DNA of 64,000 nt from Bacteroidota bacterium (GCA_023430465.1 JAEZAM010000034.1:1-64000), one strand, 5' to 3'. Positions 26,099 to 35,957 are shown, counted from the stretch's first letter. Notes: generated by a model not told the origin, from the sequence alone. Numbers and translations are program-made.

Positions 26099-26845
26099 AT
26101 GAAAAATATTTTTTTAGCCATTGCAGTCAGCACGCTGGCAATAGCATGGAGTTCATGTAAAAAAATCGATAATCTCGAAGGACCAACAGAAACACTCCAG
26201 GGGCGGATCATTGACGCCGGCACGGGTGAAAATGTACAAAGTGAAGTATCGGGTGACAATGGGAATGGAACACGTATCAAGTTGCTTGAAACGAGCTGGA
26301 GCGACAATCCAACGCCTTTGTATCTGGCTACCAAACAGGACGGAACTTATACCAACACAAAGATTTTCAGAGCCACTTATAAGATGATTGCTGAGGGTGC
26401 ATTTGTGCCGATGGACCTGGCCGGCAATGACCAGAGCAAAAGTGTGACAGTGTCTGGCGGAACAACTACTGTTGATTTTACCGTGGAGCCTTTCCTTCGT
26501 GTGGAATGGGTAGGTGAGCCCGTGGTCAATGGCAACGGCACCGTTACTGTCCAGGCGCGTGTAACCCGCGGCACCAGCCATGCAGATTTTCAGAAGAACA
26601 TCACCAACCTGGTGTTATTTGTTGGCCCATACCAGTACGTAGGTAACAACAACTATGACAACAGGTATTCAACTGTCGTAACTTATTCCGGAACGGCAGG
26701 AAATGCCATAGTTGACCAGACGATTACGCTGACTACAACCGGAACCCTGCCGCCAAGAGATTGGTATCTCCGCCTGGGTTCACGCATTGCCTATGGAACG
26801 AACAGGTACAACTATTCGCCAATAAAGATGATAACCATTCCCTGA
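26099..26845 (+). CDS. DUF3823 lipoprotein of the Sus locus
   Basis: A 248-residue lipoprotein with lipobox IAWSSC (Cys20), followed by KKIDNLEGP. DUF3823 proteins follow SusC/SusD pairs and are thought to be accessory surface glycan-binding proteins. Segments TLQGRIIDAGTGENVQSE (an N-terminal beta domain with carboxypeptidase-like fold) and the C-terminal RLGSRIAYGTNRYNYSPI fit the family. No catalytic motif was seen. Third gene of the operon, 17 bp after susD; a hairpin lies between it and the next gene. Confidence 0.88.
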   Translation: MKNIFLAIAVSTLAIAWSSCKKIDNLEGPTETLQGRIIDAGTGENVQSEVSGDNGNGTRIKLLETSWSDNPTPLYLATKQDGTYTNTKIFRATYKMIAEGAFVPMDLAGNDQSKSVTVSGGTTTVDFTVEPFLRVEWVGEPVVNGNGTVTVQARVTRGTSHADFQKNITNLVLFVGPYQYVGNNNYDNRYSTVVTYSGTAGNAIVDQTITLTTTGTLPPRDWYLRLGSRIAYGTNRYNYSPIKMITIP

Positions 26846-26886
26846 TGCGATATGGGGAGACCATTTCTGTACTCATAAAAACTAAG

Positions 26887-26910
26887 CGGGATGTGCACAT
26901 GCAGATCCCG
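26887..26910 (+). promoter_or_regulatory. Intercistronic hairpin without T tract
   Basis: CGGGAT (26887-26892) pairs with ATCCCG (26905-26910). The loop itself contains TGCA twice. There is no following T run, so it is more likely an RNA-stability or processing element between the binding-protein genes and the enzyme genes than a terminator. Confidence 0.4.
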
Positions 26911-26938
26911 GGGATTCTAATAAAACCAATAATTGATC

Positions 26939-28777
26939 ATGTTTGAAATTTCAAATGACGCCGCGGATGTAAGCGACTGGAAGGAGCAGCGTTCGAGGAA
27001 AAGTGCACAGGCGGTGATGCCGTTCAGAGTTAATGGTAACGAGACTTCGGTGGAGGGTTATCGCATCTATCCGAGCCATCCGCTGGGTTCCGGCAAGATA
27101 TTCAATGGCTATGACAGACTGGTTGAATGGATGAAGGACTCGCGCTGTGTCATTGTGGATGGATTCAGTGGTGTACTCTGGGATGATGTAGAAGCTTCGA
27201 TCGCCGCGGCCATGGAAAGGCATGGCGCCAGGTGCCACATCATTCGCACGCAGGATTTTCTCAAGTCACCTGGTGAAATTGAAAAGCTTGTTCGGCCTTA
27301 TCTTGGGGAACGTGAGTCTGTGTGGGGAACAAAGGCAGATATCTCACTCGTAGATTTCTTTGATATAATCTCGCTGAAAGATCTGAAAGAAGTACCCGGT
27401 TCTGACTGCACAGTAGTTTTGGGAACAGGTGCTTCGCTGTTGGAATGGAATGTACCACTGGTATACCTGGACGTGCCGAAGAACGAGATCCAATACCGGA
27501 TGAGGGCTGGTACCATTACCAACCTGGGCATTGCATCGCCTGACGAGCCGGCACATATGTACAAGCATTTTTATTTCGTGGATTGGGTTGTGTTATCACA
27601 GCACAAAGAGCGCATAAAGGAAAGGATCACCGTTCATGGTGACGTGCAATGGGAACGCAACATCAACTGGATGTTCAGGAAGGATTTGCTTAAAGGCATG
27701 AATGACATGACAAGGACAGTTCTTCGTGCAAGACCCTGGTTTGAGCCAGGTGCCTGGGGTGGCCAGTGGATGAAGGAGAGAATTCATGGACTTAACCGTG
27801 ATGCCGTCAACTTCGCCTGGTCGTTTGAACTCATCGTTCCCGAAAACGGTCTTGTATTTGAAAGTGACGGATACCTGCTTGAAGTGCCTTTCGATTCACT
27901 GATGGCCGAACACAGCGATAAGATCCTGGGAAAACACGCCGGATTTTTTGGAACACAATTCCCGATCCGTTTTGATTTTCTCGATACATGGAACGGAGGC
28001 AACCTGTCTATCCAGTGCCACCCATCCGTGAAGTACATCCGGGAACAATTTGGTGAATTCATCACACAGGATGAAACATACTATATCCTTGATCGGAAAC
28101 CCGGCGCGAAAGTGTACCTGGGATTCCAGGAGGGTGTGGATCCGGCTGAATTCCGGAAAGCACTCGAGGACAGCAAGTCGAAAGGAGAAGAAGTGCCAGT
28201 AGAGAAATATGTGCAGGTATTTGAAGCAGACAAACACGCACTTTATCTCATCCCGAACGGAACGGTGCACAGCGCCGGCTCGGATAATCTTGTCCTGGAG
28301 ATCAGCAGCACACCTTATATTTTCACCTTTAAGATGTACGATTGGCTGAGGCTTGATCTGAACGGCGAACCACGTGCCATCAACATCGAGCACGCCTATA
28401 AGAACCTTCGCTTTGATCTGCAGGGCGAGCGGGTGAAAGATGAACTGATTGCAAAACCGCGGCTGCTGGAGAACCAGGGCAGCGCATTAACCTGGCATCT
28501 TCCTACCCATGCGGATCATTTTTATGATGTGCACCGACTGGAGTTTGAAGAAAGCATGACCGTTCAAACCGACGAAAGTTGTAATGTGCTTATGCTGGTT
28601 GATGGTGAGTCTGTTGCGGTACAGATAGGCAATGAGATCACTCCATTTGCTTATGCAGAGACTTTTGTGATACCTGCATCAGTTGGTACATATACCCTCA
28701 TCAACAATGGTGGCGGCAAGATCAAAGTGGTGAAAGCATTTATAAAAAATTCAATAGATCATCTGAAATCGTTATGA
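26939..28777 (+). CDS. Class I mannose-6-phosphate isomerase fused to an N-terminal kinase-like domain
   Basis: A 612-residue two-part cytoplasmic protein; ATG 26939 is used rather than the TTG two codons earlier. The C-terminal half (from about 290) is a type I phosphomannose isomerase: RPWFEPGAWGGQWM, the zinc/active-site segment LSIQCHPSVKYIREQFG with a downstream DETYYIL, and IPNGTVHSAGSDNLVLEIS, then a closing cupin. It would convert mannose-6-P to fructose-6-P. The N-terminal 280 residues resemble a uridine-kinase-like Rossmann fold (CVIVDGFSGVLWDDVEASI; FLKSPGEIEKLVRPYLGERE; LVYLDVPKNEIQYRMR) but show no P-loop GKS/T, so kinase activity is doubtful. Its stop overlaps the GH92 start by 4 bp. 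Confidence 0.82.
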   Translation: MFEISNDAADVSDWKEQRSRKSAQAVMPFRVNGNETSVEGYRIYPSHPLGSGKIFNGYDRLVEWMKDSRCVIVDGFSGVLWDDVEASIAAAMERHGARCHIIRTQDFLKSPGEIEKLVRPYLGERESVWGTKADISLVDFFDIISLKDLKEVPGSDCTVVLGTGASLLEWNVPLVYLDVPKNEIQYRMRAGTITNLGIASPDEPAHMYKHFYFVDWVVLSQHKERIKERITVHGDVQWERNINWMFRKDLLKGMNDMTRTVLRARPWFEPGAWGGQWMKERIHGLNRDAVNFAWSFELIVPENGLVFESDGYLLEVPFDSLMAEHSDKILGKHAGFFGTQFPIRFDFLDTWNGGNLSIQCHPSVKYIREQFGEFITQDETYYILDRKPGAKVYLGFQEGVDPAEFRKALEDSKSKGEEVPVEKYVQVFEADKHALYLIPNGTVHSAGSDNLVLEISSTPYIFTFKMYDWLRLDLNGEPRAINIEHAYKNLRFDLQGERVKDELIAKPRLLENQGSALTWHLPTHADHFYDVHRLEFEESMTVQTDESCNVLMLVDGESVAVQIGNEITPFAYAETFVIPASVGTYTLINNGGGKIKVVKAFIKNSIDHLKSL

Positions 28778-31092
28778 AAAAAATCATTCTGACAATCCTT
28801 GGACTCAGCAGTCTCGTAAGTTCCTTTGCGCAGCGCCAGCCGGTTGATTATGCTGATCCGTTATTGGGTACTTCCGAGTCAAGATGGATGTTGAACCCCG
28901 GCGCTACAATGCCATTCGGTATGGTGCAGCTTGCGCCGGATAACCAGGGCGGGGTTTGGAAATCCGGGTATGAATACAGCCTGAACAATGTAGGCGGATT
29001 CAGTCACATACACTCCTGGACAATGGCCGGGCTTTCTGTGATGCCTACTGTGAATGTCCTCAATGTGCGGCGTGGACCAGCAGATGGTCCTACCACCGGC
29101 TGGACCACGGGTTATCGTTCCAGGATCGACAAAGCTTCCGAAAAGGCCAGCCCTGGCTATTATGGTGTCACGCTTATGAATGGGAACATACGCACTGAAC
29201 TGACTTCCACAACGCGTACAGGTTTCTTCCGTTTTACATTTCCTGAGGAAGAAAATGCGCATATTCTTTTTGATCTTGATATTCCTTTTGAGAATACAGC
29301 CGATATACTCGATGCAAAATTCACGCGCGTGTCGGATACCGAGATCGAAGGTTATTCAAAACAAAAATGGAGCTGGAATGAATACACCGTTCATTTTGTT
29401 ATCCGTTTCAACAAGCCTATGAAATCCTTTGGTGGCTGGAAAGGCAACTACGAGATTCATAAAGATGTAAAGGATATTTCAGGAAAAGGCAAAATGGGTG
29501 CCTTTGCGGATTTCGATACTAAGAAGGGCGAAGTTATATTGATGCAAACAGCGATATCGCTGGTGGACATCAAGGGGGCGCGCCTGAATATGACCGAGCT
29601 GAACCCCTTTGGCTGGAATTTCGACGCCGTCCGGCAAAATGCCCGTAAGGTCTGGAACGATTTACTTAGCAAGATCAAGGTGGAAGGCGGATCAGAAAAT
29701 AACAGGAAGAAGTTTTACACGAACCTTTATCGTTCCTACGTGGCACGCACTACCTGGAGCGATCTCGATGGCCGGTATGTGGACGTAAATGAGAAGATTC
29801 GCCAGGTAGATCCTAAGAATCCGGTATATGGAAGTGACGCCTTGTGGAATACTTTCTGGAACCTGAACCAGCTTTGGCAGCTAGTCAATCCCGACATCGC
29901 GAGTAATTGGGCGAAGTCGCTGATCGAAATTTACAATACCGGGGGCTGGTTACCGAAAGGTCCGGCAGGCATCGAGTATTCGGGCATCATGGAGGCATCG
30001 CATGAGATAGCATTGATCACCGGCGCTTATCACAAAGGTATCCGCGATTTTGATATCCAAACTGCACTCAAAGCGATGATTCATCAGCAGTCGACGCCAG
30101 GTGTCGTAACACCAGAGAACGGTTACGCCGGAAACAAGTTCTTTGAGTCATACATGAAACTGGGGTATGTGCCGACAGAAGAAGGACAGGTTTCAAATAC
30201 GCTTGAGTATGCCTATGATGACTGGTGTGTGGCTGAGTTTGCAAAGGCATTGGGTGACCAGGCATCTTATGAGAAATTCATTAAACGAGCAGGCAACTAC
30301 AAGAATGTATTTGATGCGGAGACAAAATATATCCGGATGAAACACCGCGATGGAAAATGGGTGCAGGACTGGAATCCATATTGCTGCACAAGTTTCAGCG
30401 GTACGGGTTACCTGGAAGGCAATGCCTGGCAGTATAGTTTCTTCAATCCGCATGATGTGCAGGGGATACTGAACCTGATGGGCAGGGATGAATTCAATAA
30501 GCGGCTGGATGAAGGTTTTGAGAAATCAGTGAAATACAATTTCAACGCAGACGGCGACCTGTATGACCTGGTTCCGATAAATCACGGTAATCAACCAAAC
30601 ATGCAGGCCTCCTGGTTGTTCAATTATTCAGGCAAGCCCTGGCTCACGCAGAAATGGACACGGGAGATCATGAACCGATACTACGGGCTTACCCCTTACC
30701 ACGGTTGGCTGGGTGACGAAGATGAGGGACAGATGGGTGCCTGGTTCGTGATGGCAGCGATGGGATTGTTCCAGACAAATGGTGGTGCAGGCATAGATCC
30801 ATTCTATGAGATCGGCAGTCCGCTGTTTGATAAAGTCACTATCGAGCTTGATCCCAGATACTACAAAGGCAAGACCTTTACGATCATTGCGAAAGGCACT
30901 TCTGACGTAAATCGTTACGTACAGTCCGCACAACTGGATGGCAAAGCATTGAATAAAGTGTGGTTTTATCATAAGGACCTGGTGGATGGCGGATCACTTG
31001 TATTGCAGATGGGGCCAAAGCCAAATATGAAATGGGGGAGCAAGCCCGAAGATGCGCCGCCTTCCATGTCACCGAACGAAGAAAAGAAATAA
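28774..31092 (+). CDS. GH92 alpha-mannosidase (first copy)
   Basis: A 772-residue exported exo-alpha-mannosidase with signal MKKIILTILGLSSLVSSFAQ. The N-terminal beta-sandwich begins VDYADPLLGTSES with the PGATMPFGMVQLAPD motif of GH92. In the (alpha/alpha)6 domain the acid-bearing EGNAWQYSFFNPHDV segment is present (Glu in EGNAWQY), and the calcium/base region is GDEDEGQMGAWFV, a variant of the usual GNDDxGQMSAW. The motif where most GH92 enzymes have LWDTFRT reads DALWNTFWNLNQLW here. It cleaves alpha-mannosidic linkages, linkage unknown. ATGA overlap with the preceding isomerase shows operonic coupling. Confidence 0.93.
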   Translation: MKKIILTILGLSSLVSSFAQRQPVDYADPLLGTSESRWMLNPGATMPFGMVQLAPDNQGGVWKSGYEYSLNNVGGFSHIHSWTMAGLSVMPTVNVLNVRRGPADGPTTGWTTGYRSRIDKASEKASPGYYGVTLMNGNIRTELTSTTRTGFFRFTFPEEENAHILFDLDIPFENTADILDAKFTRVSDTEIEGYSKQKWSWNEYTVHFVIRFNKPMKSFGGWKGNYEIHKDVKDISGKGKMGAFADFDTKKGEVILMQTAISLVDIKGARLNMTELNPFGWNFDAVRQNARKVWNDLLSKIKVEGGSENNRKKFYTNLYRSYVARTTWSDLDGRYVDVNEKIRQVDPKNPVYGSDALWNTFWNLNQLWQLVNPDIASNWAKSLIEIYNTGGWLPKGPAGIEYSGIMEASHEIALITGAYHKGIRDFDIQTALKAMIHQQSTPGVVTPENGYAGNKFFESYMKLGYVPTEEGQVSNTLEYAYDDWCVAEFAKALGDQASYEKFIKRAGNYKNVFDAETKYIRMKHRDGKWVQDWNPYCCTSFSGTGYLEGNAWQYSFFNPHDVQGILNLMGRDEFNKRLDEGFEKSVKYNFNADGDLYDLVPINHGNQPNMQASWLFNYSGKPWLTQKWTREIMNRYYGLTPYHGWLGDEDEGQMGAWFVMAAMGLFQTNGGAGIDPFYEIGSPLFDKVTIELDPRYYKGKTFTIIAKGTSDVNRYVQSAQLDGKALNKVWFYHKDLVDGGSLVLQMGPKPNMKWGSKPEDAPPSMSPNEEKK

Positions 31093-31110
31093 CAACAGGA
31101 ACGATTGCGT

Positions 31111-32550
31111 ATGGAAAAGGAGTTGAAAAAAATATCGATTGTAACGATCACCCTTGTCGCTTCACTTGGCGGATTCCTGTTTGGCTTCGATATGGCCGTT
31201 GTTTCAGGTGTACTTCCGCTATTGCAAAAGCAATTTGATCTTACTGCGTTCGAAGAGGGATGGTTTGTCTCCTCTGCACTTGTCGGCTGCATTGTAGGGG
31301 TTGCATTTTCGGGGGAATTCTCCGACAGGTTAGGCAGGAAAAGACCTTTACTGGTGGCTGCAATACTTTTTCTTCTGTCAGCACTTGGATGTGCCTTGAT
31401 GCCCTCTCTTTCGATGGTCACAGCTTCAAGGTTCATTGGCGGCGTGGGTATCGGGCTCGCCTCGAATGTGGTGCCGCTTTATATTTCAGAGATCGCACCG
31501 GCGCGAAGCCGCGGACGATTGATCACCTATTACCAGTTTGCCCTTACCCTGGGCATTCTTGTAGCTTATCTCAGCAACGCCGGCATGGTCAACTATGCAC
31601 TTTCCCAGGCTGGCGACAGCAATGGGGGCTGGTTTGCCACGCTCACGACTACCGAAGTATGGCGCGCCATGCTGGGAATCGGCGCAATACCGGCCATATT
31701 GTTTTTGTTGGGTATGATCACTGTGCCGGAAAGTCCGCGATGGCTGTATCAGCAGGGCCGCTTCGATGAAGGCAATGCGATCTTACGCGCAATGGGCAAT
31801 GAACAGGAAGCGAACCAGGGCGTCAGAGCAAATGAGATAGAAGAAAAAGGAACATACAGAGAACTATTCTCACCACGGTGGAGGAAAGCGCTGCTTATCG
31901 GAATGTTGTTGCCGCTTTTTTCTCAATTCAGTGGTATCAACGCGATCATTTACTACGGCCCAAGTATCCTAAATGATGCGGGTATCTCTCTCAGCAACTC
32001 GCTCAAGAGCCAGGTGATCTTCGGTGCGGCGAATATGTTATTTACGTTGATCGCCATTTGGAAGGTGGATAGTGCGGGGCGACGACCTCTCTATCTTGCC
32101 GGTACAGCCGGAGCCACGATCTGCCTGATGTTGGCAGGATTCTGCTTTTACACCGGTGCGACGAGCAGTATCTGGCTACTGATCAGTGTGCTGTTGTTCC
32201 TTGCCTGCTTTGCCTTCTCGATCGGCCCGTTGAAATTTGTAGTAGCCGCTGAAATTTTTCCCAATAAAATCCGCGGCCGTGCCATGGCGATCAGTATCAT
32301 GGTCATGTGGATCGCAGATACCATCGTTGGACAATTAACGCCGATACTTTTAAAAGGCCTGGGAACTCCGGCAACGTTCTGGATATTCGGAGCATTCTGC
32401 GCCATAGCATTTTTCACCGTGTATAAATTGCTACCGGAGACAAAGGGTAAATCGCTTGAGCAGATCGAAGCTGAGTGGAAAGGTAAATCAGTAGCCCCGG
32501 CGGCGCCATTGCAAACAACCGGGCAGAATCAATTAACCAAAATACCATAA
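31111..32550 (+). CDS. MFS sugar porter (mannose/hexose:H+ symporter-like)
   Basis: A 479-residue, twelve-helix inner-membrane transporter of the sugar porter family. ATG 31111 is chosen over the TTG two codons upstream. Family signatures are present: GGFLFGFDMAVVSG in helix 1, SDRLGRKRPLL after helix 2, RFIGGVGIGLASNVVPLYISEIAP, PESPRWLYQQGR before the central loop, and the C-terminal LPETKGKSLEQIEAEW. Given its position between a mannosidase and a sugar kinase it probably imports free mannose. It lies 18 bp after the first GH92 and 2 bp before the ROK kinase. Confidence 0.93.
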   Translation: MEKELKKISIVTITLVASLGGFLFGFDMAVVSGVLPLLQKQFDLTAFEEGWFVSSALVGCIVGVAFSGEFSDRLGRKRPLLVAAILFLLSALGCALMPSLSMVTASRFIGGVGIGLASNVVPLYISEIAPARSRGRLITYYQFALTLGILVAYLSNAGMVNYALSQAGDSNGGWFATLTTTEVWRAMLGIGAIPAILFLLGMITVPESPRWLYQQGRFDEGNAILRAMGNEQEANQGVRANEIEEKGTYRELFSPRWRKALLIGMLLPLFSQFSGINAIIYYGPSILNDAGISLSNSLKSQVIFGAANMLFTLIAIWKVDSAGRRPLYLAGTAGATICLMLAGFCFYTGATSSIWLLISVLLFLACFAFSIGPLKFVVAAEIFPNKIRGRAMAISIMVMWIADTIVGQLTPILLKGLGTPATFWIFGAFCAIAFFTVYKLLPETKGKSLEQIEAEWKGKSVAPAAPLQTTGQNQLTKIP

Positions 32551-32552
32551 CA

Positions 32553-33440
32553 ATGGGCGTTGCAAAGCTGGCACTCGGTGTAGACATTGGCGGAACTCAT
32601 GCAACGGCCGCATTGGTAGACCTGGCCACGAGAAAAATAGTCGGCGATGTAAAACGCGTATCTGTTGATGCCGGCGGAAGTGTTGATGAGGTGATCGAAG
32701 CCTGGTCAGCATGTATCGGTGCTGCCAGCGAAGGTCGCGATGTGCAAATTTGTCTCGCCATGCCGGGTCCTTTCGATTACCAGGAAGGTATATCCCTGAT
32801 GCGCGGGCAAAATAAGTATGAGAAGCTGTATGGCCTCAATGTAAGACAACTGCTCGCTGAAGCCCTGCATGTTTCCCCAGGTTCGATCTTCTTTGAAAAT
32901 GATGCGGGTTGTTACCTGCAGGGCGAGGTCTTTGACGGCGCTGCTGCGCCGTTTGCCAGAGATAAGGTGATAGGCATAACCCTCGGAACCGGCCTTGGAT
33001 CTGCCGTCTATCGCGATGGTCGTAGCCGGAGTGCCGATACATGGTGCTGGCCCTTCAAAGACAGTATAGCCGAAGATTACCTCTGCACACGCTGGTTCGT
33101 GAAGTATTGGAAACAGGAAACCGGCCTTGATGCGAAGGGAGTGCGAGAACTCGCATTGAATGCGCCGGTCGATGAGCGGGTGGTAAGGATGTTTGAAAAA
33201 TTTGGTGAGAACCTTGCGGAATTCCTCCTTGATTTTATTGCCGTTGAATCGCCGGCGGCGGTGATCATAGGCGGAAACATCTCAAAGGCATGGCAGTGGT
33301 TCAGCCCCACAATGACCTCACTTATTCACGCCAATGATCCCGGGTTGCATATCCGGCGGGCAACACTCGGCGAAGAAGCGCCACTGCTCGGTGCAGTCAG
33401 TGGCTGGCTTCGACAGGAAAAATCATTGCAGTCATCCTGA
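32553..33440 (+). CDS. ROK-family hexokinase, probably mannokinase/glucokinase
   Basis: A 295-residue sugar kinase with ATP-binding LGVDIGGTHATAALVD at the N-terminus, sugar/catalytic FENDAGCYLQGE and VIGITLGTGLGSAVY. The zinc-binding CxCGxxGCxE segment of many ROK proteins is absent (replaced by SADTWCWPFKDSIAED), which occurs in a subset of the family. Placed directly after the sugar porter and within reach of the mannose-6-P isomerase, it most likely makes mannose-6-phosphate. The catalytic Asp sits in the ENDAG motif. Start ATG 32553 is 2 bp after the porter stop. Confidence 0.9.
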   Translation: MGVAKLALGVDIGGTHATAALVDLATRKIVGDVKRVSVDAGGSVDEVIEAWSACIGAASEGRDVQICLAMPGPFDYQEGISLMRGQNKYEKLYGLNVRQLLAEALHVSPGSIFFENDAGCYLQGEVFDGAAAPFARDKVIGITLGTGLGSAVYRDGRSRSADTWCWPFKDSIAEDYLCTRWFVKYWKQETGLDAKGVRELALNAPVDERVVRMFEKFGENLAEFLLDFIAVESPAAVIIGGNISKAWQWFSPTMTSLIHANDPGLHIRRATLGEEAPLLGAVSGWLRQEKSLQSS

Positions 33441-33457
33441 TGAAATAAACGTTATTG

Positions 33458-35812
33458 ATGATCATGAAGAACACACGATACCTGAAAACGCATTTGTTAT
33501 TAATCACGCTTGTATTTGGTCAAGCTCAGCTCAAGGCTCAACAAAAGGATTACACCAGTTTTGTGGATCCCAACATCGGTACAGCACACTGCCGCTGGTT
33601 TCATTACACCCCCGGTGCTGCACCGTTTGGTATGGCCAAACCTGCGCCTTCAACCAACGGAAGTTATGGAAACGTGCACGGCTGGGATGCAACCGGCTAC
33701 GATTTCAGGCATACTTCCATTGAAGGCTTTGCCAATTTTCACGAGTTCCAGTTAGGCGGCGTCATGTTTGCTGCCACAACCGGTCAGTTACAAACGGTAC
33801 CGGGGAAAATGGAAGATCCTTCCACCGGGTATCGCTCATCGCTCGATAGAAAAGATGAGATCAGCACTGCGGGTTATTATTCAGTATTGCTGAAAGACTA
33901 TGGCATCCGTGCGGAAGTCACTGCAACAAAGCGCGTTGCATTTCACCGCTATACATTTCCCGCAACCAGCGAAGCAAACATCATTTTTGACATCGGTAAT
34001 ATCCTTGGTGAGAGCGGTCCGGTAAAAGATGCAGAAATAAGCCTGACATCGGACGGCCGCGTGGAGGGATCGGTAACAACACTGCCCTTGTATGTTCAGA
34101 AATACCAGCCAGGCGCCGAGGTTACCATGTATTTCTCAGCAATCCTGAACAGAAAGCCAGTAGCGCATGGCGGTTTCAATGGAAGCAGGGTCAATGCGGG
34201 TGCGAACAATAGCAAGGGGAAGGGTGCCGGGATGTATATGACCTTCACCACCCGCGCCGGCGAAGCGATCGAGATCAAAGCAGGCCTTTCATTAACCTCC
34301 GTTCAAAATGCACGACTGAACCTGCAGCACGAAGCAAGAACCCTCAATTTTGACCAGGCCCACAAACAATGTAAAAAAGAGTGGAACGAATATCTCGGCC
34401 GCATCGATGTTACGGGTGGCACGAAGGACAATACGGTGAAATTTTATACAGGTCTCTATCATGCCCTGCTGGGGCGGGGCCTTGCAAGTGATGTGAATGG
34501 AGCCTATCCGAAAAATGATGGGACTGTAGGTCACATACCGCTTGATAAAAAGGGACGGCCTGTACATAACCATTATAACACCGATGCGATCTGGGGTGCT
34601 TATTGGAATCTTACACAACTCTGGACAATTGCCTACCCGGAATACTATTCGGATTTTATCAAAAGCCAGTTACTTGTATACAAAGATGCAGGTTGGCTGG
34701 GGGATGGCATTTCAAGCAGCAAATATGTGTCGGGTGTGGGCACAAATTTTGTGGGCCTCACTATCGCCAGTGCATGGCTTGCCGGTATCCGCGACTTTGA
34801 TGTTGCTACCGGCTATGCTGCTGCAAGGAAGAATGAACTGGAGTGGGAGAACAGGCCACATGGGTCCGGGAAAATGGATGTTGACCGATTCAGAAAGTAT
34901 GGTTATGTGAATCACCTGGATGAAGGAAAAGGTGGTGGCGAGCTTTGGCAGTTCTCTGCATCGCATACACTGGAGTACGCTTTCAGCGCTTATGCCGTGG
35001 GCAATTGGGCAAAAGCACTCGGGAAAAAAGATGATCAGCGTGAGCTGGAAAGACTATCCGGTGCATGGCAAAATATCTGGGACAGCAGCATGATGATCGT
35101 GCGGCCAAGACTTGCCAACGGGAAATTCATAGATAAGTTTGATCCTTCTCAACCCTGGCGCGGCTTCCAGGAAGGAAACGCATACCAGTACACCTATTTT
35201 GTTCCGCATGAGCCGGAGGCGTTGGTAAGTAAGATCGGTAAACAAAGGTTCAACCATAGACTTGACAGCACTTTCGTGCTGGCGGAGAAGGCGTTATTTG
35301 GAGGTGGTGCCGAGATCGATGCGTTTGCCGGTATTGCAGGAATCTATAATCACGGGAATCAACCGAACCTGCACGTGGCCTGGCTCTTCAATCATTCGGG
35401 CAGGCCATCATTAACCCAGAAATGGGTTCGCTCCATCTGCGATAAATTTTATGGTACGGAAGGGATCCATGGTTATGGCTTTGGACAGGATGAAGACCAG
35501 GGGCAACTCGGCGCCTGGTTCGTGATGGCTGGTATGGGCCTGTTTGATGTAAAGGGATTCACAGCAGAGCAAACGGAGATTGGATTGGGAAGCCCCTTAT
35601 TCAGTAAGATCCGGATAAGACTGAACAGAAGTTATTACACCGGTAAATCCTTCACGATCACAACGGGCACAACAAGTCCTGCTGAGCCATACATTCAGTC
35701 TATCCGTTTAAATGGAAAGAAGATCTCCCGGCCGTTCATCTCGTGGAATGAAGTGCGGAAAGGAGGTGTATTGCAATTGCAGATGGGTGCAACCCCAACT
35801 GATCAATATTGA
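33458..35812 (+). CDS. GH92 alpha-mannosidase (second copy)
   Basis: A 784-residue exported GH92 enzyme, only distantly similar to the first copy. Start is ATG 33458 or 33464; both give the signal ending near LKAQ. It begins DYTSFVDPNIGTAHCRWFHYTPGAAPFGM, and carries FQEGNAYQYTYFVPHEPEAL (acid Glu) and GFGQDEDQGQLGAWFV (calcium/base region, Asp-Glu-Asp order as in the first copy). The equivalent of the LWDTFRT motif is DAIWGAYWNLTQLW. Two diverged GH92 enzymes in one operon usually serve different alpha-mannosidic linkages. It is the last gene of the operon, closed by a terminator 50 bp downstream. Confidence 0.92.
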   Translation: MIMKNTRYLKTHLLLITLVFGQAQLKAQQKDYTSFVDPNIGTAHCRWFHYTPGAAPFGMAKPAPSTNGSYGNVHGWDATGYDFRHTSIEGFANFHEFQLGGVMFAATTGQLQTVPGKMEDPSTGYRSSLDRKDEISTAGYYSVLLKDYGIRAEVTATKRVAFHRYTFPATSEANIIFDIGNILGESGPVKDAEISLTSDGRVEGSVTTLPLYVQKYQPGAEVTMYFSAILNRKPVAHGGFNGSRVNAGANNSKGKGAGMYMTFTTRAGEAIEIKAGLSLTSVQNARLNLQHEARTLNFDQAHKQCKKEWNEYLGRIDVTGGTKDNTVKFYTGLYHALLGRGLASDVNGAYPKNDGTVGHIPLDKKGRPVHNHYNTDAIWGAYWNLTQLWTIAYPEYYSDFIKSQLLVYKDAGWLGDGISSSKYVSGVGTNFVGLTIASAWLAGIRDFDVATGYAAARKNELEWENRPHGSGKMDVDRFRKYGYVNHLDEGKGGGELWQFSASHTLEYAFSAYAVGNWAKALGKKDDQRELERLSGAWQNIWDSSMMIVRPRLANGKFIDKFDPSQPWRGFQEGNAYQYTYFVPHEPEALVSKIGKQRFNHRLDSTFVLAEKALFGGGAEIDAFAGIAGIYNHGNQPNLHVAWLFNHSGRPSLTQKWVRSICDKFYGTEGIHGYGFGQDEDQGQLGAWFVMAGMGLFDVKGFTAEQTEIGLGSPLFSKIRIRLNRSYYTGKSFTITTGTTSPAEPYIQSIRLNGKKISRPFISWNEVRKGGVLQLQMGATPTDQY

Positions 35813-35861
35813 AGCAGTGCCCGGTGCAACCGGGTTCGGTGTTATACGTGGTATTCTAAGG

Positions 35862-35887
35862 GCCTGGGTTTTCACCCGGGCTTTTTT
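35862..35887 (+). terminator. Terminator of the mannoside operon
   Basis: GCCTGGGT (35862-35869) pairs with ACCCGGGC (35874-35881), one T-G wobble, closing a four-base loop and followed by six T. Confidence 0.88.
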
Positions 35888-35957
35888 GCCGGCAGAAATT
35901 CAGGAATGCTGATTCGGGTAAGAATATGTATTGACGAGAGTGATAGGTTTATTGGGC

